DNA from: Leptospira levettii | Lineage (GTDB): Bacteria; Spirochaetota; Leptospiria; Leptospirales; Leptospiraceae | Length of the DNA: 64,000 nt | Direction: 5' to 3' | NCBI RefSeq assembly: GCF_002812085.1 | Contig: NZ_NPDM01000001.1 | Coordinates: forward strand, 1,302,001 to 1,366,000 | Shown here: positions 1 to 9,112 of the stretch, piece by piece | Numbering within the stretch: the first letter of the stretch is position 1 | How the letters are laid out: every line of letters starts with the position of its first letter | Made by a program: the position numbers and the translations under genes | The notes under the pieces: model-generated | The model's input: the letters and a program-made list of their open reading frames with translations, nothing else | What the model was told of the DNA's origin: nothing | Databases searched by the model: none

Positions 1-1284
1 TAAACTAATATAGTTGGGCGAAGTAATCGAAACTATTCCCGCGATGTATTCTTCTGGTTGAGGTAAATTGAACTCTTCTTTGAGTTCTTTGATTTTTTCA
101 TAGGAAGAAACGTAAAACCTTGGGATCATTCCTCCCATACTGTGTCCAACAACGACAGTCCTTTCACTTGGATAATGCCAACGAATCCATCGTAATACTT
201 CCGGAAAATCGTCTTGGATGTAATTGTCTACGGTCCATCCTTCTTTTTTCCCGTGTTTTGGCATGGTTTGCCGTGATCTTCCTCTCATATCCATCAGGAA
301 AACTCGGTATCCATACTTTAAGGCTAACTCTTTTGCAAGTTTATCCATAACGGATCGCCTACAAAAAAATCCTGGAATCAAAAGTAAATTTTTTCCTGTA
401 TTGTTTAATTTTTCTGGAGTAAAACTTTTTAAGGATACCGCATAACCATCTGTAGTCGGAATAATAAAAGAAGCATCCATCCTATATTCAATATTATACT
501 GATGGGATTTGAATATAATCGAAGTGACTGGTTCTTTTTGATCTTTCGTTGTTGTATAAAAAAGATTTCTAGAGTTAGAAACTGTATCAGCTTTTTCGAT
601 ATTTTTTTGGGCGATGTAATGGTCGTTTCCAGATTCCATTTCCTTTGCCACAACAAACTCAATTACATCAAAAAGGGAATACAGTTGTAAAGTAAGAGGT
701 CTGATTTGTTCTTCGGCAATTGGATCTTTTGTGATCCCCCAGAGTATACCAATCGGATTTTCATTCACAAAAAGTGGAATCCCAATGGCATGGTTCATGG
801 TTTCAGAAAGAAGGACCTTTTTTTCAGGATGGATTTCTTCTTCTTTGAGGTTGACAAAGGTAACTTCAGGACGAAGTCCTTTATTAAAATCAATAATTGC
901 TTTTCGGATAAAACGAGCGGATTCGTTCCTTGGGTCAGCCAAATGAATGGGTCTCGATTTTTTGATGTATTCTTCGATACCTGGAATTTTCCTTCGTTCT
1001 GCAATTTCTTTTAATTTGAAGTGAGTCGCAGTGGCGACAATTTTCATCTCGTCTTGGTCGATGACTTCAAAAATGGAAAAATTAAAGATTGGATCATCGT
1101 TAAAATCAACGAGGGATACCATTTTATTGGTGAAGGATTGCCAAATATTTTCCAAAAATTGGAAGGTTGTTTTTGGCACCGGAAAAATGTAAATTTTGTC
1201 CGGGCTAACCATGAGATTTTTGTTACTTTCTCTGGAGGAAATTTTGATCAAACGATCTTCCAACGTATTTTCTTCAAGTGCCAT
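1..1284 (-). CDS. GAF-like / alpha-beta hydrolase fusion, C-terminus cut by window edge
   Basis: Reading leftward from the ATG at 1284-1282, the frame stays open for 428 codons to base 1, so the C-terminus is missing. The N-terminal part (about residues 60-195) looks like a GAF-type sensor domain; the stretch IGIPLFVNENPIGIL is typical of its late strands. From about residue 270 an alpha/beta-hydrolase fold begins (LLLIPGFFCRRSVMDKL), and the nucleophile elbow GHSMGG lies at residues 380-385, giving Ser382 as catalytic serine. The acid and histidine of the triad would lie beyond the edge. No signal peptide is visible, so it is probably cytoplasmic. Substrate unknown; a lipase/esterase activity controlled by a sensor domain is inference. 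It is divergent from thyX. Confidence 0.8.
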   Translation of the reverse strand, partial: MALEENTLEDRLIKISSRESNKNLMVSPDKIYIFPVPKTTFQFLENIWQSFTNKMVSLVDFNDDPIFNFSIFEVIDQDEMKIVATATHFKLKEIAERRKIPGIEEYIKKSRPIHLADPRNESARFIRKAIIDFNKGLRPEVTFVNLKEEEIHPEKKVLLSETMNHAIGIPLFVNENPIGILWGITKDPIAEEQIRPLTLQLYSLFDVIEFVVAKEMESGNDHYIAQKNIEKADTVSNSRNLFYTTTKDQKEPVTSIIFKSHQYNIEYRMDASFIIPTTDGYAVSLKSFTPEKLNNTGKNLLLIPGFFCRRSVMDKLAKELALKYGYRVFLMDMRGRSRQTMPKHGKKEGWTVDNYIQDDFPEVLRWIRWHYPSERTVVVGHSMGGMIPRFYVSSYEKIKELKEEFNLPQPEEYIAGIVSITSPNYISL

Positions 1285-1375
1285 TTAGCATCCTTTCTAT
1301 TTATGTGCCTGTGCGGTACGCTATAACTCTATTTTCGACTTTTCATATGCCTGTGAACTAAAAAATAAAGCTAAT

Positions 1376-2299
1376 ATGCAACAATCTGATTTCGAATCCA
1401 TTTCAAGAGTATCCGTTCCCGATTTAGACTCCATTTTAGGAAAACCATTCCCAATTTTGGATGATGGATTTGTCAGACTCGTTGATTATATGGGTTCAGA
1501 TGAATCCATCGTTCAGGCAGCACGCGTTTCGTACGGAAAAGGAACAAAAAAGGTAAATGAAGACCGTGGGCTCATTCGGTATTTAATGCGCCACCGTCAC
1601 AGCACTCCATTTGAAATGTGCGAACTCAAGCTACATGTCAGAGTGCCCATGGACACCTGGCGCCAATGGATTCGCCATCGAATGGCAAATGTCAATGAAT
1701 ACTCTACGCGTTATTCCGTAGCCATCGATTCAGCACAAACAACTTTGCCTGGCGAATGGAGAGTACAATCCATTGGTAATAAACAAGGAAGTGATGGATT
1801 TTTAGAATTATCCAAAGGTGACCACCTAACAAAAAGAGAAACGGAATTCCAAAAGTTTGCCAATGATATTTACAATGAAAGATTAGAATTAGGTGTCGCA
1901 CGGGAACAAGCAAGAAAAGACCTTCCACTCGCAACTTATACAGAAGCATATTGGAAAATTGACCTACATAATTTACTACATTTTTTAGCCCTTCGAATGG
2001 ATGACCATGCCCAACTAGAAATTCGGTTATTTGCAAAAACCATCGGCGAACAAATTGTTCAAAAATGGGTGCCACATACTTGGGAAGCCTTTGTGGATTA
2101 TCGATTGAGTGCCCTACATTTGACAAAATATGATACGGAGATCATTGCCGCTCTAAACCGTTCAGGAAAAGAAGGAGCCCGTAAAAAGGCGATCGAACTA
2201 GGAATGTTAGACGAACAAGGTTCTACCGCTAAAAAAAGCCGTGAACGTGAGGAATTAGAGTACAAATTATCACAATTGGGATTTGCCATCCCTTGGTAA
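1376..2299 (+). CDS. thyX: FAD-dependent thymidylate synthase
   Basis: ThyX makes dTMP from dUMP using methylenetetrahydrofolate, FAD and NADPH; it is unrelated to ThyA. The family signature RHRx7S is complete at residues 100-110 (RHRMANVNEYS), and the preceding RHRHSTPFEM segment (72-81) is also typical. At 307 residues it is longer than the roughly 220-250 of many ThyX proteins; an N-terminal lead and a C-terminal tail (about residues 245-307) account for this. The ATG at 1376 has only a weak AAAG-type ribosome site. The gene is alone on its strand and is divergent from the hydrolase. dCTP deaminase (52892) and MetF (26490) in this window serve connected pathways. Confidence 0.95.
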   Translation: MQQSDFESISRVSVPDLDSILGKPFPILDDGFVRLVDYMGSDESIVQAARVSYGKGTKKVNEDRGLIRYLMRHRHSTPFEMCELKLHVRVPMDTWRQWIRHRMANVNEYSTRYSVAIDSAQTTLPGEWRVQSIGNKQGSDGFLELSKGDHLTKRETEFQKFANDIYNERLELGVAREQARKDLPLATYTEAYWKIDLHNLLHFLALRMDDHAQLEIRLFAKTIGEQIVQKWVPHTWEAFVDYRLSALHLTKYDTEIIAALNRSGKEGARKKAIELGMLDEQGSTAKKSREREELEYKLSQLGFAIPW

Positions 2300-2369
2300 T
2301 CAGATTCGAAATCCGATAATTTTGAGAATATGATTGATAATTTATTTCTAGGTGTTTGTTAGAGTGATT

Positions 2370-3065
2370 ATGAGCCTCAAAATCTCCCTAACATTCCTCT
2401 TTTTCCTCCTAACATCGATTTCCCTTTCTGCTGAGGAGTTTGCTGTTGCAACCTTTACTCGTGGGAAGGTAAGTTTTTTACCTGCCTCCGACACATCGAA
2501 ACTTTGGAAAACTCTGAAAGTAAACGACGTTTTAAGACCTGGAGATCGAATCAAAACTGGTAATGGATCAAAAGTGGACTTTTTGTACCAAGAAACAGAA
2601 ATTAGAATCCAACCTAACACGGATTTTACACTAAAAGATTGGAACTCTGAGAAAAAAGTTGCTAAGGCTTTTGTCCAAAATGGTGCCGCATGGTTTCGAG
2701 TGAATGGTTTCAAAAAAGGAAGTTTTGAAGTTTCTACGCCAACAACAACAGCAGGAGTTCGAGGAACCGCGTTTGGAGTGTTTTTCGAAGAGAAAGAGAA
2801 AAAGGGTTATACTTGTGTTTGCGAAGGCCAAGTGAATATCAATGGAATCGACTTTGTAAAAGGATCTGGTGGTGCTAAAAAAGAAGGTGCTAGTGAGCTT
2901 GAAAAAAATGAGTATAAAGAGATGATCACAAAAGAAGGAGCAACCTTAGTACTCAAAGAAAAACGAAAACAAATGCCAATGTTAAATCGTTGTCTTCCTT
3001 GCCACAAACCAATTGGTTGGGAAGATCAAAGTTTTACTCCGGATGAAACCTACGGCAAAAAGTGA
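2370..3065 (+). CDS. secreted FecR-domain protein with a C-terminal CxxCH motif
   Basis: The start is taken at the ATG at 2370, because it gives a clean signal peptide (MSLKISLTFLFFLLTSISLSA, cut before EEF) and 231 residues; an in-frame GTG at 2352 would add six residues. Residues 28-165 match a FecR-type fold: a 'gdrikTGngSkvdf' segment and the PTTTAGVRGTAFGV core. Two cysteines sit in CVC (149-151), and CLPCH at 208-212 is a textbook c-type heme attachment motif near the C-terminus. A FecR-like domain carrying a heme motif is unusual. The stop overlaps the GTG of the next gene (GTGA), so the two are translationally coupled. Heme binding is inferred from the motif only. Confidence 0.8.
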   Translation: MSLKISLTFLFFLLTSISLSAEEFAVATFTRGKVSFLPASDTSKLWKTLKVNDVLRPGDRIKTGNGSKVDFLYQETEIRIQPNTDFTLKDWNSEKKVAKAFVQNGAAWFRVNGFKKGSFEVSTPTTTAGVRGTAFGVFFEEKEKKGYTCVCEGQVNINGIDFVKGSGGAKKEGASELEKNEYKEMITKEGATLVLKEKRKQMPMLNRCLPCHKPIGWEDQSFTPDETYGKK

Positions 3066-4459
3066 AATTTTTTTCTAGGATTGTAATTGTATTTTCCTTC
3101 TTCATTTATCCCGTATTAGGTGAAGAAGTTGTAACAACTAAAAAGGAAGAACCTGATGGTTACTATGGTTTAAAACTAGGAGCCATCATCACACCTACCG
3201 CATCGATTCGCATCCGCGACAAAGCATCAGGAGCAAATGAACTTTCACCTTCGGATAAATCAGGATTTTCTATGCCATGGACGATGTTTTCGATTTCCAA
3301 AGAATGGGAAGATTTGGGAATCAAAGCAGAGTTTTGGGGCGAAATTTTAAGAAACGATTCACTTACAAATGATACATCCGTCGGAACGGGAAACAAATCG
3401 AATCCATATGTATTTTTAGTTAGGCGAGCAAATCTCGCAAAAACGTTTGAACTTGGAACAACAAAACACCAAATCCAATTTGGAATGTTTGAACTACCAC
3501 ACATGTTTTCGGTTTGGTCAGGAAATTATGATTGGCGGTATTTTGATAAATCACCTTTGGAATCTCTTGGTTTCGCAAAAGACCCTGTTGATTTAGGAAT
3601 CAATTATATCGGAAAATGGAGATCATTTACCTTGCAGACTGCTGTTGTCAATGGAGATGGTTACCGTGAAGTCCAAAACACTACCAATACTGGTTATGAT
3701 GTTATAGGAAAAATAGGTTGGGATCCTTCCTGGACTGAAAATTTAAAAACAGGTATCCACCTGCTAGGTCGAGCATCGAATGCATTTGGTTATGCGAGTG
3801 ATGAATGTAGGGAAGGAAGGACCAAATGCCTTTTAGATGATGGAAATCCAAATACAAAACGACAAGGACCTGTTTCCTTAAACCAAGAACAAGTCATCGC
3901 AATAGAATCCCATCTCCTTTGGAAGGATACCATTAATATGGGACTGGGTGGGATGTTCAAAAAACATTTAGGTGGAAAGATTGTTGATCGTATGGCTCCC
4001 TACCAACAAGGAACGATCATTCCCGAATCAACAGGAAGAGGAGCTTACCTATGGTTAGGGATCGGCAATGGAACCCTTCGGTTGGTAACGCGGGGTGAGA
4101 TTGCAACTGGAGGTCCAAACCCTGGACTTAGGACAACAGAAACCGTAGAACGAGAACCTTGGGTGAGGTTCCAACCTGGTAGCACTGAACCAAGGTATTC
4201 CGACCAGTCCTACTATATTAGCAAACAAATCTTTGGAGAATGGTTATTTTCCCCATCAACTCGGTTTGCGATCGGGTATATGGAAGTCCGATCGTATGAT
4301 ACAAAAGGGGAACCCAATAAATGGTATGTAGACAGTACCGGGGAATCATCAAATCGTGTCGAATATATAGGACAGTTTTCAAAACCAACAACGTTTCCAA
4401 TATCAGAATATGGTAGATTGGATCGTAACATTGTGTTGAAAGCGACAACTTCGTTCTAA
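3062..4459 (+). CDS. predicted outer-membrane beta-barrel (porin-like) protein
   Basis: Starts at a GTG overlapping the upstream TGA by four bases. The first 20 residues form a signal peptide (MKFFSRIVIVFSFFIYPVLG). The 465-residue protein is rich in alternating aromatic and polar residues, for example FTLQTAVVNGDGYREV and STRFAIGYMEVRSYD, and ends IVLKATTSF with a terminal phenylalanine, the classic mark of a barrel inserted by the BAM complex. It has no Cys-rich or enzymatic motif apart from one CREGRTKC-type segment. Sitting between a CxxCH protein and a DsbD-like reductase, it may form part of an envelope redox or metal-handling unit; this is inference. The exact porin family is not recognised. 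Confidence 0.7.
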   Translation: MKFFSRIVIVFSFFIYPVLGEEVVTTKKEEPDGYYGLKLGAIITPTASIRIRDKASGANELSPSDKSGFSMPWTMFSISKEWEDLGIKAEFWGEILRNDSLTNDTSVGTGNKSNPYVFLVRRANLAKTFELGTTKHQIQFGMFELPHMFSVWSGNYDWRYFDKSPLESLGFAKDPVDLGINYIGKWRSFTLQTAVVNGDGYREVQNTTNTGYDVIGKIGWDPSWTENLKTGIHLLGRASNAFGYASDECREGRTKCLLDDGNPNTKRQGPVSLNQEQVIAIESHLLWKDTINMGLGGMFKKHLGGKIVDRMAPYQQGTIIPESTGRGAYLWLGIGNGTLRLVTRGEIATGGPNPGLRTTETVEREPWVRFQPGSTEPRYSDQSYYISKQIFGEWLFSPSTRFAIGYMEVRSYDTKGEPNKWYVDSTGESSNRVEYIGQFSKPTTFPISEYGRLDRNIVLKATTSF

Positions 4460-4469
4460 GATCAAATAT

Positions 4470-5783
4470 ATGTTTTCTGAAATCCAAACCTTCATTGAAT
4501 CCCAATTGTCTTCAGGCAATTTTTCTTTTTCCACAGCATTATTTCTAGCACTAGGTGGTTTATTTGCTGGGTTACTTCCTTGTGTGTATCCATTGTATCC
4601 GATCACAGCTGGAATTTTAAAAACAAGAGTCGCCAATCACAAATGGTCTCATCCACTGGTGTATTATTTTGGACTAGCATTAATGTATGCTATCTTTGGA
4701 TTGATCGCGGGCGTCAGTGGTGGAGTTTTTAATTCATTTTTAAGATTTCCAGAAACTCAATTGGTTTTAGCAATCTTGTTATTTATATTGGGATTAAGTG
4801 TTGCTGAATTTTTATATTTTCCATTTTTTTCTGGTGATCTAAAAAATTCGGTAAACGTAAATTATGCGAATACATTCTTCTTGGGAATGGGTGCTGGGTT
4901 GTTGTCTTCTCCATGTGTTGGCCCTGTTGTTGTATCCATTCTCGTCCAACTCATCAATTACCAAACAGAAGGATTTAAAATTATACCGATCCTTTTTACT
5001 TCTTTTAAAATGTTTTTATTTGGAATGGGACTTGGAATTCCATTTTTAATGATAGGAGTCTTTGGATTGTCTCTGCCTAAATCAGGAAAGTGGATGAAAT
5101 ACATTCAGTGGGCATTAGCCATTCTCATCTTCTATTTTTCTTATACATACCTTGAAAAGGCATTTGATTTATGGGGTTTGGAAAAGGGATTAAGCACAAA
5201 AGTTTTTCTTCTTTGGACAGTGGCTTTAACGTTTTTGTACCTTCAAAAAAAAGAGGGAACAACAACAGAAAAGATGAAACAATCTCTTTATCAAATTGTA
5301 TCCATCACTGCTTTACTCATTATATTCCTATTTCTAAATCTTTCGTTATGGAAACAAAACTTCGGGAATGGAATTTCCAATGGAAATTCTTCCAATCAAT
5401 TTTTAAAAGAAGAACATGGAAATTTGGTTTGGTATCGAAATGAAAGTGATGTAATGACATTAGCGAAAGATAAAAATATGCCAATTTTCATAGATTTTTA
5501 TGCAGATTGGTGTACGAACTGTAAGGAATTTCAGAAACTTACACTGACAAACAAAGAATGGAACGAAACCTTTCATAAAGATGTGATTTTATGGAAAGTT
5601 TATGATACGGATCCAATATTTGAATCATTTGTCTCAAACCCAGACTATCCCGAATTAAAAATTGGATTACCTTTCTTTTTGATTCTCAGTCCAGAAGGAA
5701 AACGTTTGTATAAATCCAATGACTATCTGGATACAAAAGGAATGATTTCCGCAATTCGAAATTTTTATAATAATACTAAGTAA
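4470..5783 (+). CDS. dsbD: DsbD-like thiol:disulfide interchange protein
   Basis: An inner-membrane protein that moves electrons from cytoplasmic thioredoxin to the periplasm. The CcdA/DsbD membrane core covers about residues 22-290 with two redox cysteines in conserved settings: GLLPCVYP (Cys38) and LSSPCVGP (Cys149). A C-terminal thioredoxin domain follows (about 315-437), with WCTNC at 347-351. The N-terminal DsbD-alpha domain of the Escherichia coli protein is absent, so this is a ScsB/CcdA-thioredoxin form. The gene starts ten bases after the porin-like gene and ends the three-gene run. Such proteins keep the cysteines of apo-CxxCH proteins reduced, which fits the upstream FecR-CxxCH gene. 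Fold and motifs are clear; the partner is inferred. Confidence 0.9.
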   Translation: MFSEIQTFIESQLSSGNFSFSTALFLALGGLFAGLLPCVYPLYPITAGILKTRVANHKWSHPLVYYFGLALMYAIFGLIAGVSGGVFNSFLRFPETQLVLAILLFILGLSVAEFLYFPFFSGDLKNSVNVNYANTFFLGMGAGLLSSPCVGPVVVSILVQLINYQTEGFKIIPILFTSFKMFLFGMGLGIPFLMIGVFGLSLPKSGKWMKYIQWALAILIFYFSYTYLEKAFDLWGLEKGLSTKVFLLWTVALTFLYLQKKEGTTTEKMKQSLYQIVSITALLIIFLFLNLSLWKQNFGNGISNGNSSNQFLKEEHGNLVWYRNESDVMTLAKDKNMPIFIDFYADWCTNCKEFQKLTLTNKEWNETFHKDVILWKVYDTDPIFESFVSNPDYPELKIGLPFFLILSPEGKRLYKSNDYLDTKGMISAIRNFYNNTK

Positions 5784-5793
5784 TTCATGAAAA

Positions 5794-5822
5794 GCGAATC
5801 AACCATTTTGTGGATGATTCGC
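5794..5822. terminator. bidirectional hairpin between convergent genes
   Basis: GCGAATCA and TGATTCGC form an 8-bp stem, continued by CCA/TGG after one A/A mismatch around a TTTTG loop. On the minus strand the stem is followed by TTTT. It lies between the convergent ends of dsbD and the flavin oxidoreductase. Confidence 0.6.
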
Positions 5823-5842
5823 ATACTCTATGTTTTGTGAAT

Positions 5843-6784
5843 TTATCGAGGGAGTGAGTTAACAGTTTGCAAATATTCATTTGCAATTTCTTTTACAATC
5901 TCACCAGCTGGTTTCACTTCTTCAATTTGTGCAACACCTTGGCCAGCAGACCAAATGTCTCGCCAACGTTTGTATTCTTGTTCGATTGCTTTTTCTCCAC
6001 CAGCATGACCTGCGGCAATTTTTTTAGGCCCGTCTTCCAATATTTCTGGTGAACGTTCCACTGATTTTGCCAACCAATTGGCAGGGATACCAGAAATTTT
6101 TTCAGTATATACAATCTCATCTGGACTTGAATCTATTAACATCTGTTTGTATTCATTTTGTGCTCTAGATTCTGGAGTTGCAATAAATCGAGTACCAATA
6201 TAAACAGCATCAGCCCCAAGGGAAAGAGCTGCAGCCATTTGTGAGCCATTGGAAATGGCTCCTGCTGCAATTACTGGAAGTCCAGTTTCTTTTTTAAGAT
6301 AAGGGATGAGAGCAAACGGAGTGATTGCTCCTGCATGGCCACCTGCTCCTTGTGAAACAGCAATGAGTGCATCAGCTCCAGATTTTGCGACTATGTTAGC
6401 GTGTTTGAGGGTTGTCACATCACAAAACAATGCGGAACCATTTGCTTTGATCTCTTTCGCGATTGTTCTTGGAGTACCCAAGCTTGTGATGATTAACTCT
6501 ACTTTTAAATCCATCACCACTTCAAATTGTTTTGCCCAATTTGGATTATGTTCCTTATGCAAAATTAGATTCACTCCAATCGGCTTTTTCGTTTTTGAAC
6601 GAATTTCGAGAATCCCTTCTCGTAATTGTTCTGGTGTTCTGTAATTGAGAGATGGGAAACACCCAATTCCTCCAGCTTCTGAAACGGCAACTACTAACTC
6701 CGGATAGGAGACAAGGAACATAGGTGCGGCAATGATCGGTAGATCAATTTTTAGCATTTCGCTAATTTTTGTTTTGATTTTCAT
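5843..6784 (-). CDS. nitronate monooxygenase / FabK-like flavin oxidoreductase
   Basis: A 313-residue TIM-barrel flavoprotein of the 2-nitropropane dioxygenase family. Visible hallmarks are the N-terminal PIIAAPMFLVSYPELVVAV segment, GGIGCFPS, the QGAGGHAG motif containing the catalytic-type histidine, the phosphate-binding PVIAAGAISNGSQMAAAL, and GADAVYIGTRFIATPES. The family includes nitronate monooxygenases (FMN-dependent oxidation of nitroalkanes) and FabK-type enoyl-ACP reductases; the QGAGGHAG motif favours the former but the substrate cannot be fixed from sequence. No signal peptide, so cytoplasmic. The gene stands alone, next to a small secreted-protein gene on the same strand. Confidence 0.85.
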   Translation of the reverse strand: MKIKTKISEMLKIDLPIIAAPMFLVSYPELVVAVSEAGGIGCFPSLNYRTPEQLREGILEIRSKTKKPIGVNLILHKEHNPNWAKQFEVVMDLKVELIITSLGTPRTIAKEIKANGSALFCDVTTLKHANIVAKSGADALIAVSQGAGGHAGAITPFALIPYLKKETGLPVIAAGAISNGSQMAAALSLGADAVYIGTRFIATPESRAQNEYKQMLIDSSPDEIVYTEKISGIPANWLAKSVERSPEILEDGPKKIAAGHAGGEKAIEQEYKRWRDIWSAGQGVAQIEEVKPAGEIVKEIANEYLQTVNSLPR

Positions 6785-6802
6785 AAATCTCCTGTTATAC
6801 GA

Positions 6803-7099
6803 TTATGGTTGGGTTGGTTTCGGCGTTAGGTTGGGAAGGTCTGACGGATACCGACCAGATCTTGGAATGCAACTCATTGCAAATCCCTGGATGATGTAAC
6901 AGATTGAATCTTGCGAAATGCATTTAAGAGATTTCTGGTATTCCAGGCCATCAATCTCAGTGGCTATCGAATAACATTCCATTTTGTCTTCCATGAAGAG
7001 TTGTTGGGGTGTTTTGTTCTCTTGTGCCAATAGTGCAGTAAGAGACAATAAGAGTAGAGGGAGTAGATAAAAAAATGATTGGAATCGTGTGCGATTCAT
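6803..7099 (-). CDS. small secreted protein with four cysteines
   Basis: A 98-residue protein. The start at 7099 is preferred over an upstream in-frame start at 7258, because it begins directly with a signal peptide (MNRTRFQSFFYLLPLLLLS, cut near LLAQ) and avoids overlapping the divergent gene at 7136. The mature part holds four cysteines (ECYS, KCIS, ICYI, SCIP), enough for two disulfides, and ends in a proline-rich tail (NLTPKPTQP). No family is recognised. The gene is just upstream of the flavin oxidoreductase on the same strand. Confidence 0.6.
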   Translation of the reverse strand: MNRTRFQSFFYLLPLLLLSLTALLAQENKTPQQLFMEDKMECYSIATEIDGLEYQKSLKCISQDSICYIIQGFAMSCIPRSGRYPSDLPNLTPKPTQP

Positions 7100-7135
7100 T
7101 GAACGTAATCCTGCTTTTCCTATAGGAACTGAAAA

Positions 7136-9088
7136 TTGAAAGAAGTCAAACCATATAAATCCATTCTGGTTCCGATTCAATTTGTTCTTTTTTTCCTTTT
7201 GATTTTTTCCATCCAGAATTGTTTTGACCTTCATTCGGAAAGTAAACAAGAAATCCAATTACAACAATCCGTGTATTTGATTGATCGGTATTATTATTGG
7301 TCATCGGAAGAAATTTTGGACCCAGAAACGATCCAAGAATCAAAGTGGTTACCAATTTCTACTAAAACATTAGGATTTAAGAAAAAAGAAAATGAATATT
7401 TATATATCAAATTTAGCGATCAATTCATACGACAACTTCAAAGCCCAATTCTTTATACCGAAATTGCTTTAGAAACTTTTAAAGTTTTTCAAGGAAAAGA
7501 CAATGTTTATATTTCAAAGGAATTTGATTTTATTTTTCCACATTTGATTCCACTTAGTCCTGAACCAAAAGGTTTTATATATATTCAATTTCAATCTCGA
7601 TATAAAAATTTTATTGGATTGGATCATGAAGTAATTTTTAAAAATCACACAAAAGCATTGATTGATTTGTTTATAGAGAATCTTACTAAAACTTTTTTTT
7701 CTCCCATTTTGTTAGTGTTATCTTTTATATTTATGGGATTTTATTTTTTACGCAGAAAAGAAATGATTTTTTTAAATTTTTCAATTCTGCTTTTGTCCGC
7801 CTCACTCATTGAAGTATTAAATGGATTTGTTGGATTTTCTTTACGTCAGTATGCTTTTTATATAGTTCCACTAACATTCCTCAATTTCACATTTTTCCCT
7901 TTTGCTTTTCTGTTATTTTTGATATCAGTATTTCCTCCTTTCTTTAAGAAAGTTTTTAAGTTTATCGCAATTGTACATATCATTGTTTTTTTATCATCTA
8001 TCATTCGGAATTATGAGTTAGGAGTTTCATTTCTAAATAGTGAGGAAGATTATAATTGGATTGTAGTTTTGGAAGCAATCATAGCAATCCTATCTTCAGT
8101 TTATGTTTTTTTGAAAGGAAATCGACAAATTAGGGAAATTATCTTAGGTATCCTTGTGATCGTCTGTGCTGGACTCCATGATACACTTGTGGATTTGGAA
8201 ATTTTGCACTACCAAATTCGATTCATACACTATGGTTTTTTTCTCATGTTGGGTTTTTTTGGTTATTATGTGTTCAAACATTATTGGGAATTGTTGCATT
8301 CCATCAATCGTATGAACACCGAACTACGATTAAAAAATAAAGAACTCCAACGATTAATACAAATTGATAAAGATTTAGCATTAGCACATGCCTTACAAAA
8401 ATCTCTTTTGTCTTCTAAATACAATGAGGATGATAAAATTCGTATCATAGGTTTTTCTCAAAATTTGGAATCGGTTGGTGGAGATTATTTTGACCATACG
8501 AAAGATAGTATGGGCAATTGGGCTTTTTTAATCGCAGATGTGTCTGGCCATGGAATTTCTTCGGCAATGGTTGCTGCCATGTCTAAAATGGCATTTGTAG
8601 GTGCAGGTCCCTATTTACAATTTCCAGCAAGGGTATTTCACCTGATGAATCGCCACTTAGTTGGAAAAACAAAAAATCTCTTCATTACAGCTTCTTATCT
8701 TTTCATCGATACCGAATCTTATACGGCTACATTTAGCAATGCAGGGCATCCTAGTTTTTACCTAATCCGAAATACTGAAAAAGATGTGATACAACTGACT
8801 GCAAAAGGAAAACCATTGGGTCTCTTTTCACAACAATCATACGCAGAAGAAATTGTAGGGATTCAACCAAAGGATAAAATATTACTCTACACAGATGGGA
8901 TTTTTGACCTATTAAACGAACATGGAGAAAGTTTTGGAGAAGATAGGCTCAAATCATTGTTATGGGAATATCGTTATTACAACATACAAGACTTATCGAG
9001 TATCTTACAAGATTCCTTATTTCGATTTTCCAATGGTTGGAAACACCAAATGGATGATTTAAGTTTTTTACTCGTGGAAGTCAAATAA
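7136..9088 (+). CDS. membrane receptor with SpoIIE/PP2C phosphatase domain
   Basis: Begins at TTG (7136), with AGGAA eight bases upstream. A signal or lipobox-like segment (FSIQNC, about residues 23-28) leads into a roughly 160-residue extracytoplasmic region, then about seven membrane helices (about residues 185-385), resembling the 7TMR-DISM architecture. A short coiled coil (about 390-420) connects to a C-terminal SpoIIE phosphatase with all metal-binding motifs: GGDYFD, ADVSGHG, YTDGIFD and DDLSFL. Such proteins dephosphorylate STAS-type anti-sigma antagonists in response to envelope signals. A STAS protein is encoded at 31888, but a direct link is untested. The gene is monocistronic and divergent from the 6803 gene. 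Confidence 0.85.
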   Translation: MKEVKPYKSILVPIQFVLFFLLIFSIQNCFDLHSESKQEIQLQQSVYLIDRYYYWSSEEILDPETIQESKWLPISTKTLGFKKKENEYLYIKFSDQFIRQLQSPILYTEIALETFKVFQGKDNVYISKEFDFIFPHLIPLSPEPKGFIYIQFQSRYKNFIGLDHEVIFKNHTKALIDLFIENLTKTFFSPILLVLSFIFMGFYFLRRKEMIFLNFSILLLSASLIEVLNGFVGFSLRQYAFYIVPLTFLNFTFFPFAFLLFLISVFPPFFKKVFKFIAIVHIIVFLSSIIRNYELGVSFLNSEEDYNWIVVLEAIIAILSSVYVFLKGNRQIREIILGILVIVCAGLHDTLVDLEILHYQIRFIHYGFFLMLGFFGYYVFKHYWELLHSINRMNTELRLKNKELQRLIQIDKDLALAHALQKSLLSSKYNEDDKIRIIGFSQNLESVGGDYFDHTKDSMGNWAFLIADVSGHGISSAMVAAMSKMAFVGAGPYLQFPARVFHLMNRHLVGKTKNLFITASYLFIDTESYTATFSNAGHPSFYLIRNTEKDVIQLTAKGKPLGLFSQQSYAEEIVGIQPKDKILLYTDGIFDLLNEHGESFGEDRLKSLLWEYRYYNIQDLSSILQDSLFRFSNGWKHQMDDLSFLLVEVK

Positions 9089-9112
9089 CTGATTCTTAGG
9101 ATTATTGTCTGA

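Noticed and set aside
259..275. TGGCATGGTTTGC resembling a sigma-54 promoter
   Set aside because: The spacing between GG and GC is two bases short of the required length, and it lies inside the hydrolase coding region.
1306..1355. Direct repeat TGCCTGTG at 1306-1313 and 1348-1355 upstream of thyX
   Set aside because: Two 8-base copies 42 bases apart in an AT-rich gap can occur by chance; nothing else supports a regulatory site.
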